In this document: piece after piece, positions 54,045-64,000 of the stretch
How the letters are laid out: every line of letters starts with the position of its first letter
Numbering within the stretch: position 1 is the stretch's first letter
NCBI GenBank assembly: GCA_029204225.1
Contig: CM055103.1
Coordinates: 40,775,368 to 40,839,367 of the forward strand
Length of the DNA stretch: 64,000 nt
Direction of reading: 5' to 3'
Source of the DNA: Diphasiastrum complanatum
Taxonomy: Eukaryota > Streptophyta > Lycopodiopsida > Lycopodiales > Lycopodiaceae
Notes under the pieces: model-generated
Databases searched by the model: none
Seen by the model: only the letters and a program-made list of their open reading frames with translations
Told to the model about the DNA's origin: nothing
Position numbers and translations under genes: made by a program

Positions 54045-56137
54045 AGGACTTTTGAATTAGGGTTCTACGATCAACTAGCATTGGCCTTGTAAGACAACAT
54101 TGTAATATCTTTGGTTCCAACTTAGATCACTTTGTCTGTAAGGAAATGGATGAGGAGCTGATAATTATCAAAGACAATGTTCGTTATGGTTATTTATGAT
54201 GCATTTAATAACACCTCTTCTTGGTTACTTAGCTTTTAGCACGATTTTATTTCTAGTTCAGCTCTTTTGTAATCAAATTATGCTCTTTTACATAATCCAA
54301 TATGAATGCCTTTTCTCTCTGCTTTAGAAAGTTCAACAACAAAGATATGAAAGAAGTTGTTGGAAAAGCCAATGTTGCAACTGTTGTAAATTGACATGTT
54401 TCAATTTAATTTAATTTTTTTTGGTAGCTTTTGATATCACTATAAACTATAATGACTATAAGAACATGTTTGGAAATCTGCATATCTACTATTTGTTCCT
54501 TAAGATTAATGATGAGGATAAATTTTGGTGCTTGAACTTGCTATGACTAAGCATATTGCTTCATACACCTTTATATTTCTTAAAACTTTTGTTAATTCTT
54601 TTTACTTGTTAGTGATAATCTTTAAATGCAACAGTTGCATTGTTTTGGCTAAGGTGCTATTGAAGTTTTTTGGTATGGTGATTATCCATGTAAAGTCCAA
54701 AGGAACGAATAGCTAGCGAATTGTATGTACTTGACGAAATCGTTTCAGAGGTGAAGCTCATCAACAATATACCCTTTTCGAATCGTCTTGAGGCAAGTTC
54801 ACTTGATTACACTAATGATTAAGACCATTTTGTTGATACAAGCGTTCTCATTTTGAGTTGAAACTCTAATCGAAAACCCTTTGGCTTTGGGCTTTTGGCT
54901 AAGGGTTCTCCTTGTGTAGATGATTCACACATTCAAAGTTTCTTGTATTTGAAGAAAAGAAAACTAAGAGAAATATTTTTTTCGTCATGACCTAAATAAA
55001 AAATGAGGACAAGTGGTGTGGTTTCTAATCATTAGAGAGACACATTGATTGGTGTATGATAAGCATTCTTGAAGTTCCAATGATTATGAAATAGTGAATC
55101 TAGGCATAATCTTCCTTTTCCAAATGCATAATGATAAATTTGCTTTTAGAAAAGGAATTGTCGAGAATCGCTTTCAACCTTATGAATTTTATTAGTTTTG
55201 CCTTGCCATGGAAATGTACTTTTTGGCATTTATGTGATATGTGTTAAGGTTCATGCAACAATGAAGTGTGTAAGTAAAAGTTTAGTACCTTTATCGAGTA
55301 TTTGGTGTTTTTTTGGACCTCTTCAAAGTGTATGTTGAGCTTATCATGCCCAAACTTTGATCGTTGTGTTGCATGTGAGCTCAAGCATGTTCTTTGTGTG
55401 GTTATGCTTAGGGATTGTACTAGCAAGACATTCAAAATCATAGATAAGGTAAAAAACTAGTTGGAAAAGATTAGTACTTTCCTTTATATGATCTCTAATT
55501 TATAGGTTTATTAGTTGTAGACAACGCCTTGTGGAAGGCCATGACTTGTTTTTTTTTTTTGACACAAACTATGTAGTGCGCTTCTTAGCTTTATTTATGT
55601 GCCATGTTTAGATGTAAGTAGAACATGTATATTTATGTCACTTTTTGCACTTTCATCTTTCATTTGTTTTTAATCTTTCATTTCATTTTTGGCCTTGCCT
55701 TGCAAAGGTGATACTATGTGTTCAAGTTGGTCAATCAATTTGTGAAAAAGTCAATGTTTTACCACACCTGAATAATTTTTGAACCTGAGATCTAAAATAA
55801 AAGAATTGTGTACTTTTTCACCCATGTCAGGACACACAAATCAATGTGTTTGATCTTCTAAGGTGAGTGTGATTGTACATGAAACTAATGTGAGAACATG
55901 CTCCACACATGTGAGATTTTCATATGTACATGAAAGTATAAACTAATCAAGCTAGATTTTGCAAAATCTTCACAATCCTCAAAACTTAAGTAGCTAAGAA
56001 TAGCTTCTCAAGTAGATCCTTTGGCATGAACTTGATGAGAAAACCAGCCAATAAGTCTAAAATTGCAGCAATGTCACCATAGCTGTTACATACCTATGTA
56101 ACTAGCAGTACTTCAGTGACCTCTATATGTCCATTTA
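54045..56137. other. No gene recognised
   Basis: About 2 kb of AT-rich DNA with frames below 70 codons and no motif on either strand. Confidence 0.5.
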
Positions 56138-56155
56138 GTGTTGGGGGCTAAATGG

Positions 56156-56349
56156 CAAGTTACCCTTGGATAAGGGGTACCCTTAGGATTAAGGGCAGGT
56201 GCCTTTGGATAAGGGCAGGCAACTGACTATACCTTGGTCGGAGGTATGGAATCAAGTTACTTTTGGATAAGGGGTACCCTTAGGATTAAGGTACTGGTGT
56301 CCTTGGATAAGGGCTGGTAGGTGTCTATGCCTTGGTCGGAGGTATGGAA
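56156..56349. repeat. Tandem duplication, 2 x about 97 bp
   Basis: CAAGTTAC...TTGGATAAGGGGTACC begins at 56156 and again at 56253. Both copies contain CCTTGGTCGGAGGTATGGAA. It lies near the left end of a segment starting TGTTGGGGGCTAAA (56138) that could be an LTR, although no partner or primer site was found. Confidence 0.8.
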
Positions 56350-57194
56350 CCTAGTCAGGTGTTAGAAAGTCATTACCATGGGTGTTTTGGCTATTTTTCT
56401 AAACCTTGGGCCTCAACCTTGAACCATATCACTTTATTGGTCTTGGACCAAAGTATACAAGCACAACTTGGGCAATGGGACCTAGTAGGAGGGCGCCCTC
56501 CCAAGGTGTCCATTGAGTTCCCAACTCCCACAAGAAAGGCATTCAAAGAGTCATAGGTTATGGAACAAGTCTCCTGACCTTCCATAAGCCTATGAAGGTT
56601 CTTTAACTCCCCTAGGCCTCTCTCTTTCTCATTGGTGGTGCATGGAATTCCATAGTGTATTGGAGGGTGCCATTTGCCATCTATATGAGGGGAGGAGGGT
56701 GCCCATAGGGAGGGGAGAGATCTCTTTTGTTTGCTATGCTTATGCTCTAGTGTGGCTACTAGTGTATAGAGTGTTTTCTTGTGTGTAGTATGATTAGGGT
56801 TTGGATCTTGCTTATGGTATGGGACATAAGTAGGGTTTGGATCTTGAGTATGCTATGGTTTGTGGTGGTATGCTTGTGATTAGTTATTGGTTAGCAAGGG
56901 GGTGCTAGATTAGCCAATTTGTAGGATTGCATGTGCTAGCTAGCTATGGTTGGGTGGTGAATACTGAAGGCCACTTGTTATCTACCTTTGTGATTAAGAT
57001 TAGGGACACAGGTGGAGGAGAGATCCATGGAGGCTTGAAGATCCTTACTTGCAAGTGGAGGCATCCTAGCTTGGAGTTGGGGAGCATCTTGAAGCTTGCA
57101 GGTTACTTGGAGGACCTATGGAGGCACTAACTTTGGATTAGGAGGACTTCCTGACTTCAATTGTAAAAGTAGCCAAGACAAAGCTTCCTTGATT
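56350..57194. other. No gene recognised; possible LTR body
   Basis: It contains a CTATATGAGG TATA-like stretch near 56680 and the palindromic GGAGGGCGCCCTCC at 56490-56503. No coding motif was found. Confidence 0.35.
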
Positions 57195-57976
57195 GAAAGC
57201 CACTAGTCATCTATGATGCAGCGTAGGACAAATACATGATCAGTAGTAGAATATCCTGGTCTAAAACCTGCTTGCCCAAGAGCAAACAAATCATCCGACT
57301 CTGCTTGGGAACCAACCATGGACTGCAATACTAAGCCATAAAGCTTCACCATCGTGTGACTGATCATGATAGTGCGATAATTATGTACATTCATCGGGTC
57401 ACCAGCCTTGAGGATAGGGTGAAGGAGATTCGTGCACCAGGTGGTGGGAAAGCCAGCGGTAACAACATGGTTAAAATTGTGGGCAATGTAGGGAGAGAGA
57501 AATTGGGAAACTGGTTTGAGGAAGTCCGAATTAAGTGAATTGATGTCTTTAGCTTTGTGAGATTGGGCTTTTTTGATGGCGGTTTCAATTTGGTCAAGGG
57601 TGAATAGAGAAAATGTGGAAGGTCGAAGGACGGGGATGGGAGGAGCATCCGCAGTGTATAAACGAGTAGCATACTCCACCCACGATTCGATATCAATGGG
57701 TGATAGTAAGGAGGACTTCTTAGAAAAAGCTTCCAAAAGAGCGAAGAAGAGGAAGGAAAAAGGGATTCTATTAGTTTCTGACCATCTTTTTCTAGATAAT
57801 CTCTTTTCTTTTTAGTTACCATGCGACGATATCGTTTCTGTACTTGCGATAAAAGGGCAGGCGAGTGATGCAAGGCGTACGCTACTTGTTTATGCAAGGC
57901 GTAGCAGTCATGGTCATACCATCGATTGTATGTCTTGTGGTGTGGAGTGAATCTTATGTGGAAAGGCATGGGAGAG
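57195..57976 (-). pseudogene. LINE ORF2 fragment: region before RT and N-terminal RT
   Basis: In two overlapping minus frames the sequence reads HDCYALHKQVAYALHHSP and KRYRRMVTKKKRDYLE (linker before RT). It continues as AIKKAQSHKAKDINSLNSDF, HPILKAGDPMNVHNYRTI and ALGQAGFRPGYSTTDHVF, the conserved RT-0 to RT-2 blocks of non-LTR retrotransposons. The catalytic palm is missing. Family-1 copy B inserted at 57977, splitting the LINE. Confidence 0.88.
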
Positions 57977-58332
57977 TGTAATAGATCCTAACACCACAGT
58001 AGGGCAAACACTAATTGATCCACCCAACCTTGCCTACTCCCTGATATGGAGTAAGCCCCTCCTAGCCCAGTGTGAGGACTGGTAGCATGCGGCTGCCAAG
58101 TGTCGGCCACGTGTCACTGACGTGGCCGACTGCACATCGGGACCCAACTGGGGGCCCTGTCCTGCTGACAGGGTCCCTAGACTGTGTTAGGCCCGCCATG
58201 GCTATGGACCGTCCTGGGGCACACTACTCACTGTCTTGCCCTGTTGGTCGTGTACGCTAGACACGACCCTGACTGTGGTATCTGACCTATCTGTGTTCTC
58301 TAGGGTTCGGCACTGGTCACGAGCTCGTAACA
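57977..58332 (-). mobile_element. 3' LTR of copy B
   Basis: 356 bp. On the minus strand it starts TGTTACGAGCTCGTGACC. It is homologous to the copy A' LTR (61553-61910). A 10-bp inverted repeat TCGGCCACGT/ACGTGGCCGA sits at 58103-58129. Confidence 0.9.
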
Positions 58333-58347
58333 CTCCCTCCCCCTTAA
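58333..58347 (-). promoter_or_regulatory. Polypurine tract, copy B
   Basis: On the minus strand TTAAGGGGGAGGGAG directly precedes the LTR start. Confidence 0.88.
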
Positions 58348-58538
58348 GAACCGTCTTGGTCCACTAAGACAAAGTCTGGAAAAATCTTGCAAAGGACGCT
58401 GCCTCTTTCCCAAGTGGCATTCTCAACAGGCTGATTATTCCACTTGACCAGATATTCTCGGTATAGAGTATGACAAGTCTGCGTCTCTCTACTATGAAGA
58501 GTATCCTCTGGTTCATGTGGAGGTTGTTGAGGATCCAA
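58344..58538 (-). pseudogene. Chromodomain, copy B
   Basis: The frame continues the integrase across a TGA at 58593-58595 (copy A has CCA, proline). It reads HTLYREYLVKWNNQPVENAT, then WERGSVLCKIFPDFVL, a typical chromodomain (YLVKWNN...TWE). Copy A lost this part at its copia junction. Confidence 0.87.
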
Positions 58539-58592
58539 TGGGAGAATTAGAACATTGTCCCCTACCAGATTTTCTGATCTGGTTAAGGCTTT

Positions 58593-60080
58593 TCATAGCT
58601 GACTTACATGAAAGACTGGAAAAACCTTACTGCTGTGTGGGAGTTCTAGTTCATAGGTGACCTCGCCTAGTCTCCTACTGATGGTAAAAGGACCACAATA
58701 CCTTGGAGACAACTTAGCACACACTCCTGATTTGAGGGTTTTAGAGTCAACTGGGACTCTCAAGTAGACTTTCTCACCAGTGGAGAACTGCACATCCCGT
58801 CTATGTGGATCTGCATAATGCTTGGCTCGATCCTGGGACTGCCTAATGCTACACTTAGCATGTTCTATCATCTGGTTTACGTCCTCTAAAAAGTTTCTGG
58901 CAGCTTCAACTTTTTCTTGTTTAAACCCTATAGCTGTGGGTGGGCGTGGCTGAAAACCGTACATCAGCATAAATGGGCTGTATCCCGTAGCTGAATGTTT
59001 GGTACTGTTGTAAGCAAACTCTAATATCGAGAGATACTCCTTCCAATTAGTTTGCTTCTTGCTGACGTATGCACGAAGCATATCCTCCAGCACTTGATTT
59101 ACCCTCTCTGTTTGACCGTCCGTCTGTGGATGGTCAGTGGTACTCATATTAAGTTTAGTTTGGAGATGATGGAATACTGCCCTCCACAAATTTATATTAA
59201 ACTTACTGTCCCGGTCGCAAACTATGCCGGAAGGTAGATCGTACAATTTAAATAGCCCGTCTACAAATAACCTCGCTAACTCTAGAGCTCTAACGGTTGT
59301 TTTGGTTAGCATAAAATGAGCCATTTTGGTCAGACGGTCAACTGTGACCCATATAGCGTCATTACCCTTTTGGGTTTTAGGCAGGCCTACTATAAAATCC
59401 ATGGAGATACTCTCCCATTTACCAGCTGGTATTTCTAAGGGATGCAACAACCCTCCTGCCTTTAAACGCTCTGCTTTATCTACTTGACATTTCTGGCAAC
59501 TGGTTACATACCGTTGGACGTCCTTTTTCATATTGGGCCAGAAAAATTGCCTACGAAGAAGCTCATAGGTCTTCTGTATGCCTAGGTGTCCCGCACTAGG
59601 ATTGTCATGACATTCATATAGGACCCGCTGTCTATAATCCTCTGAATTGGGGACACATACTCTATCTCTATAGAGCAAGTACTCATCCTGAATGGAATAT
59701 TGTTTCCTTTTGAATCCTTGAGTCAACTGACCCTCAACCACCGGGGTTTGCTTGGGTAATACAGGCTCAGAATCCTCAACGTCATCTGACGTATACTCGG
59801 ACTCATCATCATCCTCAATGGAAGCTGTCGTATTCCTGGATGAACTGGCACCAGCCCCGAGAACTGGTTCTGGAGTCTGTAACTGTCTGCTCTGGACTGA
59901 GTTCCAGATAGTTGAGAAGAATGCATCATGTTCGCACTTCCCTCTCAAGGACTCGAGTAACTCATTACGAATCTGAGTAAAACTCAGCTCGTTTATCATA
60001 GGCATTCTGCTAAGGGCATCTGCTACTGTATTGAATTTCCCCCGTCTATATCTGATAGACATATCAAACTCTTGCATCAA
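58593..60080 (-). CDS. int: Integrase, copy B (all catalytic residues present)
   Basis: A 495-codon frame begins in the end of RNase H (MSIRYRRGKFNTVADALSR), passes an acidic linker and covers the full integrase. The zinc module is HDNPSAGHLGIQKTYELL and CQKCQVDKAERL. DDE residues lie in SMDFIVGLPKTQKGNDAIW, CDRDSKFN and TDGQTERVNQVLEDMLRAYV. The GPY/F segment is LSPRYCGPFTISRRLGEV. The frame ends HVSQL at a TGA. It is the reference that exposes the frameshifts and TAG codons in copy A. It would normally be released from a polyprotein, so this ATG is not a true start. Confidence 0.92.
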   Translation of the reverse strand: MMQEFDMSIRYRRGKFNTVADALSRMPMINELSFTQIRNELLESLRGKCEHDAFFSTIWNSVQSRQLQTPEPVLGAGASSSRNTTASIEDDDESEYTSDDVEDSEPVLPKQTPVVEGQLTQGFKRKQYSIQDEYLLYRDRVCVPNSEDYRQRVLYECHDNPSAGHLGIQKTYELLRRQFFWPNMKKDVQRYVTSCQKCQVDKAERLKAGGLLHPLEIPAGKWESISMDFIVGLPKTQKGNDAIWVTVDRLTKMAHFMLTKTTVRALELARLFVDGLFKLYDLPSGIVCDRDSKFNINLWRAVFHHLQTKLNMSTTDHPQTDGQTERVNQVLEDMLRAYVSKKQTNWKEYLSILEFAYNSTKHSATGYSPFMLMYGFQPRPPTAIGFKQEKVEAARNFLEDVNQMIEHAKCSIRQSQDRAKHYADPHRRDVQFSTGEKVYLRVPVDSKTLKSGVCAKLSPRYCGPFTISRRLGEVTYELELPHSSKVFPVFHVSQL

Positions 60081-60460
60081 CTTTGCCCAACAAGCTTCCG
60101 ACCTCTAAGCTCAGGTTGATTGCAAAGGTATCTGAGACTTTCATGGTCTGTCAGGACTTCAAAGTTGGCACCATACAAATAATGCCTCCAAGTCTTAAGG
60201 GCATGGACTATAGAAAAGAGTTCCTTTTCATAGGCACTATACCTAGTCTGAGCTGGCTCGAGTTTTTTACTCTCGAACGCAACTGGTCGTCTACTCTGAG
60301 TTAGCACAACACCTACTGCAAAGTCGCTAGCATCTGTTTCGACCACAAATGGCTGATTGGGGTCGACGACTTTTAAACTAGTGGTGTAGCTAAGGCTGTT
60401 TTGAGAGCATCAAAGCTCTCCTACTGTGCGGACTCCCAAATGAACTCCTTTCCCTTCCCC
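60077..60460 (-). pseudogene. pol: RNase H, copy B
   Basis: It contains FVVETDASDFAVGVVLTQSR, AYEKELFSIVHALKTW and VLTDHESLRYL, so the acidic residues are intact. A small deletion near 60100 puts it out of phase with integrase (RGRK then LVGQS). Further upstream a TAG at 60421-60423 replaces the CAG of copy A. Confidence 0.87.
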
Positions 60461-61417
60461 TTAAGAAGATTTTGTCATGGGAACTGCTATTTGAGCATAT
60501 TCCTTGACAAATCGTCTGTAATATCCCGCCAAAACAAGAAAGATCTGAAGTTCCAAAATATTATGAGGTCTCAGCAAACTGAGTATGGCTTTAACCTTAT
60601 TCGGGTCCATTTTAATCTCATCTGACGAGATAATGTGACCCAAATATGCTACTTCTTCAACGAAGAATTCACACTTGGATTGTTTAGCATAAAGCTTATG
60701 CTTTTTGAGCAGTCGAAACACCTTTCCGAGGTGTTTTAGATGCTCCTTCCTTGTTTTGCTGTAGACGAGAATGTCATCTAAAAATACGACTACAAACTTA
60801 CCCAAGTATGGTCTTAGGACACTGTTCCTCAAGGTCATAAAGGTAGCTGGAGCATTTGTGAGCCCAAATGGCATCACCTTAAACTCATAATGACCGTGAC
60901 GAGTCCTAAAAGCTGTTTTCGTGACATCTTCCGACTTTATACGGATCTGATGATATCCCTATCTGAGGTCTATTTTACAGAAAAACTTGTCCCTGTCGAG
61001 TTGATCAAACAACTCGTCTGCCCGAGGCATAGGATATTTATTCTTAATTGTGACTTTATTGAGGGCTCTGTAATCTACGCAAAGACGCATAGACCCCTCT
61101 TTCTTTTTCACCAAAAGGACTGGTGAGGCCCATGGTGAACTACTACTGGTCTGAATTTGGCCTTTCCCAAGATAATCTGTTAACTGCCTAGTTATTTCTT
61201 CATCCTTTGTTCGGCTGACTTGATACGGAGGTTTAGAAACAGGTGCTGTACCTGCTACTAGGTTTATTACATGATCTACCTCTCTGCTAGGTGGCAAACC
61301 ATGTGGCAAATCTTCAGAAAAAACATCTTTAAATTTAGACAATAAAGTTTCTAATTTACTAATTTTCTTGCTGAATAGAACTGGAAATAGAAACTTCAGG
61401 AATAAACTGAAAGTCAC
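60461..61417 (-). pseudogene. pol: Reverse transcriptase, copy B
   Basis: The RT spans two minus frames in phase: first [40 protein letters not shown] and [10 protein letters not shown]. After a TAG (about 60956-60958) it resumes with [25 protein letters not shown] (catalytic F-x-DD box) and the thumb end [11 protein letters not shown]. The order and motifs are those of Ty3/gypsy RT. The single stop would abort synthesis unless read through. It is the only RT palm with its DD box in the window. Confidence 0.9.
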
Positions 61418-61548
61418 ATAAGAATACCTGATGGTCTTCGTCTCCGATTAGCTGACAGAGCTCTGAACTGCAGACCATAGGACTGTTGGGAACATCATGC
61501 TCCCCATGCAACTGGATCTCTCAGCGTTTATGCTGAAAGCTGAGGGTG
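61418..61548 (-). pseudogene. Protease end and spacer, copy B
   Basis: This matches 63528-63715 of copy A' in reverse (AACACCCTCAGCTTTCAGCA, then the conserved spacer before RT). The insertion of A' cuts it at 61548-61552. Confidence 0.75.
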
Positions 61549-61552
61549 TTCT

Positions 61553-61910
61553 TGTTACGAGCTCGTAACCAGTGCCGAACCCTAGAGAACACAGATAGGT
61601 CAGATGCCACAGTCAGGGTCATGTCCAGCGTACATGACCAACAGGGCAAGACAATGTGAGTAGTGTGCCCCAGCACGGTCCATAGCCATGGCGGGCCTAA
61701 CACAGCCTAGGGACCCTGTCAGCAAGATAGGGCCCCCAGTTGGGTCCCGACGTGCAGTCGGCCACGTCAGTGACACGTGGCCAACACTTGGCAGTAGCAT
61801 GCTACCAGTCCTCACACTGGGCTAGGAGGGGCTTACTCTATATCAGGGAGTAGGCAAGGTTGGGTGGATTAGTGAGTGTTTGCCCTACTGTGGTGTTAGG
61901 ATCAATAACA
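61553..61910 (+). mobile_element. 5' LTR of copy A'
   Basis: 358 bp, from TGTTACGAGCTCGTAACC to CAATAACA, with standard TG...CA ends. It resembles the copy B LTR throughout. Confidence 0.92.
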
Positions 61911-61911
61911 C

Positions 61912-61925
61912 TGGTATCAGGGCCA
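61912..61925 (+). promoter_or_regulatory. Primer binding site, copy A'
   Basis: TGGTATCAGGGCCA lies one base after the LTR, one mismatch from the initiator-Met pattern TGGTATCAGAGCCA. Confidence 0.85.
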
Positions 61926-62868
61926 TCTCCATCCTAGGGAGTTTAGTAGCAGTAGTAGAGAAAGCTATCAGAAGGCAGGAAAGATTTCTCAGATTCTCAG
62001 GAAAGAATTGAGGAGGAAAATCGCTGTAGGAACAGCTTTCAAATCCGCTATAGGAACAGCTTTCAAATCCTTGAAATTTGCTGGGAATTTACAGTTGTTT
62101 GAGGCACAATCCCTTGTACAGGCTCAGCGCTGAAAAATCAGGGATTTACCCTTGATTTTTATGTATCAATTGTGGATTTTTGAGCAAATTCTAAATAGAG
62201 AACGTGGAGCAGGTCCAGCGCTGCCAAATTGGGTGGAAACTTCGATTTTGGAGTGAAATTTTCCGGAATTTGGAGCGGATCTGAGACAGAATCTTGGGTG
62301 CAGGTCCAGCGCTGAAGGTGTTGCTAGAAAATCAGATTTTGAGAGGGATTTTGGGTCTCAAAGTAAGCAAAAATGAGTAGCAACATTCCTGGTCAGGCAG
62401 CGAGGGCAGCCAGTAGCCCCAAATTGGAGGTTTAAATATTTTTTTGAGCCTTCACACCTGTTTTTCAGATCAGAAACCTCAGATAGAATTTCAGTCAGAT
62501 CAGTGAGCAGTTCCCTCTATAAATTCAGAAATCCAGAGCACATTTTGTGCTTCAAACCTGAGTCTTTTGGAGCAGCAGACCCACAGCTCAATCAGCGAGG
62601 GTGGTCAGAGGTTCAAATCAGATTTTATCCTACAAATTCTAGTTTTGAATTCTGATTTTTCCGGACAGCAGGTCTGAAATTTGCAGTAAAAGAGCTGAGA
62701 GGGCTTTTCTTGATATTTTCTCTGGAAGTACAGTCCATAGAAACAGCTAAGTTTTCTTTCCCTCCTTTGTACAGCTAAGTCATCTTTCCTTTCCCTTGTA
62801 CAGTTGTAAATTAGTCTTTTAGACTTTTTTCCTTCAGAAGTTAAGGTAGCTCTCTTTCAGTTCCGAAG
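61926..62868 (+). other. Leader of copy A' with internal repeats
   Basis: A long untranslated leader. CGCTNTAGGAACAGCTTTCAAATCC is duplicated near 62022 and 62046 (written with one ambiguous base; each half is under 20 matching bases), and CAGGTCCAGCGCTG recurs near 62210 and 62301 with a weaker copy near 62119. The GTCCAGCGC core is also the heart of the D and E leader repeats. Confidence 0.7.
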
Positions 62869-63415
62869 ATGACCACTCCTCAGGGACCTGATCAACCCCA
62901 GGAGAGAGGCTTCGACGAACTTGAAACAGAAGCCTTGGCTTACAGAAAAGGGAAGGAACCCATGGAAGTGGAAGAACAGGAACAGTTTGCCGAAGAACTC
63001 GACGAACTGGTTACCAAGGAGCAGTTTCTCCAATTGGTAACAGAAGTGGATGAACTGAAGTTGGCATTAGCCAATTTCAAGTCCAGTGTGGACGACTCGT
63101 TCGCTGAACTCAAAAACTTGATTTTGAGTTCCGCGAAAGGAAGCCTTCCCTCCACTTCTCAGTTATCCCCTTCTCCACTTCCATCAGTTTTGGGTGAGAC
63201 TTTACGGTCTCACCCAGTGTTTTTAAAGATTTAAAACCTCCTACTTTTAATGGGGAAGAGAAGGATAGAAATGCAGATATTCTACATACCTTCCTCAGCA
63301 AATGGAAGAACATTCATGCTCTTAAACAGACCCCTGACCATTTGCAAGCTATTGAGGCCAGTCTTTCCTTAGGGCCTATAGCCTATAAGTGGTGGTTAAA
63401 TCTCCAAGAGACTGG
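62869..63415 (+). pseudogene. gag: Gag, copy A' (frameshifted and truncated)
   Basis: The ATG at 62869 opens the same acidic N-terminus as copy A (EVEEQEQFAEELDELVTKEQ). A missing C near 63213 (CACCCAG against CACCCCAG in A) shifts the frame and ends it at 63234. The gag core continues in another frame to NLQETGQT, where a deletion joins it to protease at about 63418. Confidence 0.87.
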
Positions 63416-63418
63416 GCA

Positions 63419-64000
63419 GACTCAAGGGTACCAAGATGAAATAAACTTTCAGATAATGCACTTGGATCGAACAGATATTGTTCTCGGGAGAGATTGGCTC
63501 TACAGTTTAGGACCTTCCCTCCACAGAAACTATCAGGAGAACACCCTCAGCTTTCAGCATAAAGGCCGAGAGATCCAGTTGCATGGGGAGCATAATGTTC
63601 CCAACAGTCCTATGGTCTGCAGTTCAGAGCTCTGTCAGCTAATCGGAGACGAAGACCATCAGGTATTCTTATGTGACTTTCAGTTTATTCCTGAAGTTTC
63701 TATTTCCAGTTCTATTCAGCAAAAAATTAGTAAATTAGAAACTTTATTGTCTAAATTTAAAGATGTTTTTCCTGAAGATTTGCCACATGGTTTACCACCT
63801 AGCAGAGAGGTAGATCATGTAATAAACCTAGTACTAGGTAGAGCACCTGTTTCTAAACCTCCATATCGGGTCAGCCGAACAGAGGATGAAGAAATAACTA
63901 GGCAGTTAACAGATTATCTTGGGAAAGGCCAAATTCAGATCAGTAGTTCACCATGGGCCTCACTAGTCCTATTGGTGAAAAAGAAAGAGGGGTCTATGCG
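63419..64000 (+). pseudogene. pol: Protease end and start of RT, copy A' (runs off the window)
   Basis: After the deletion junction the frame reads INFQIMHLDRTDIVLGRDWL, the C-terminal half of a gypsy protease, but the catalytic D-T/S-G box has been removed. The spacer and RT N-terminus follow ([32 protein letters not shown]) and the window ends at VKKKEGSM. The frame looks open to the edge from the gag core. Confidence 0.85.

Larger units (their letters stand above)
57977..61552 (-). mobile_element. Family 1 chromovirus, copy B
   Basis: Minus orientation: 3' LTR (57977-58332), polypurine tract, chromodomain, integrase, RNase H, RT and the end of protease. It is cut at 61548-61552 by the 5' LTR of copy A', so its 5' half should lie beyond the window. 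It is the most complete pol of family 1 here, yet carries stops in RT, RNase H and before the chromodomain. The left flank is a LINE; GAGAG (57972-57976) is the expected half of a target duplication. Confidence 0.92.
61553..64000 (+). mobile_element. Family 1 chromovirus, copy A' (5' part)
   Basis: Plus orientation: 5' LTR (61553-61910), primer site, a 0.94-kb leader, gag, then a deletion into protease and the start of RT; it continues past the window edge. It sits head to head with copy B, having inserted into B's protease. It is the same family as copy A at the window start. Confidence 0.92.

Overview
The window looks like nuclear DNA from a land plant with a large, repeat-swamped genome. 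Evidence: several Ty3/gypsy chromoviruses (integrase with a C-terminal chromodomain) whose primer binding sites resemble TGGTATCAGAGC, the plant initiator-Met tRNA type; Ty1/copia and LINE relics; a tRNA-like short retroposon; and long (CT/GA)n arrays. No rRNA, CRISPR or bacterial-type operon is present, and no complete host gene is recognisable. A fern, lycophyte or gymnosperm would fit, but the sequence alone does not decide it.

Layout, left to right. 1-3012: copy A of a chromovirus (family 1), with gag fused by deletion to RNase H and integrase, cut off by a reversed copia RT piece (3013-3270). 3301-4500: protease relic plus an LTR. 4500-12240: mostly unassigned DNA with two long dinucleotide arrays, a LINE tail and a gag/protease relic. 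12243-13765: a decayed LTR element with LINE RT inside. 13920-14110: three hairpins. 14476-19809: element D, bounded by a TTAGG target duplication and nested in a LINE tail. 20495-21560: a diverged relative of D. 22524-27034: element E, reverse strand, bounded by TGAAC. 27096-27278: tandem SINE-like insertions. 27640-30930: a possible host-gene fragment on the minus strand and a 114-bp tandem array. 31-37 kb: mostly unassigned. 37739-40110: element F (LTR, chromodomain, intact integrase frame), minus strand. 41119-52198: chromovirus G, interrupted by a long mostly non-coding LTR element H (43107-49398). 52199-54044: LINE, element I 3' end and element J 5' end. 57195-57976: LINE. 57977-61552: family-1 copy B, minus strand. 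61553-64000: family-1 copy A', plus strand, inserted into the protease region of B and running off the window.

How the parts relate. D and E are two copies of one non-autonomous gypsy family. They carry gag (only in D), protease, a long region of unknown coding function where RT-RNase H-integrase should be, and a chromodomain. Their LTRs begin AGTTA and end TAACT instead of TG...CA, and both are flanked by perfect 5-bp target duplications. F shares the LTR termini, an LTR core and the C-terminal chromodomain sequence but encodes an integrase, so an F-like element is a reasonable candidate for the trans-acting partner. Premature stops in A, B, D, E and F are repeatedly CAG to TAG relative to a sister copy, as expected from deamination of methylated CHG sites. 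The most novel material is the D/E family with its unknown region, followed by the tailless tRNA-like retroposons and the splice-site-bearing 114-bp array.
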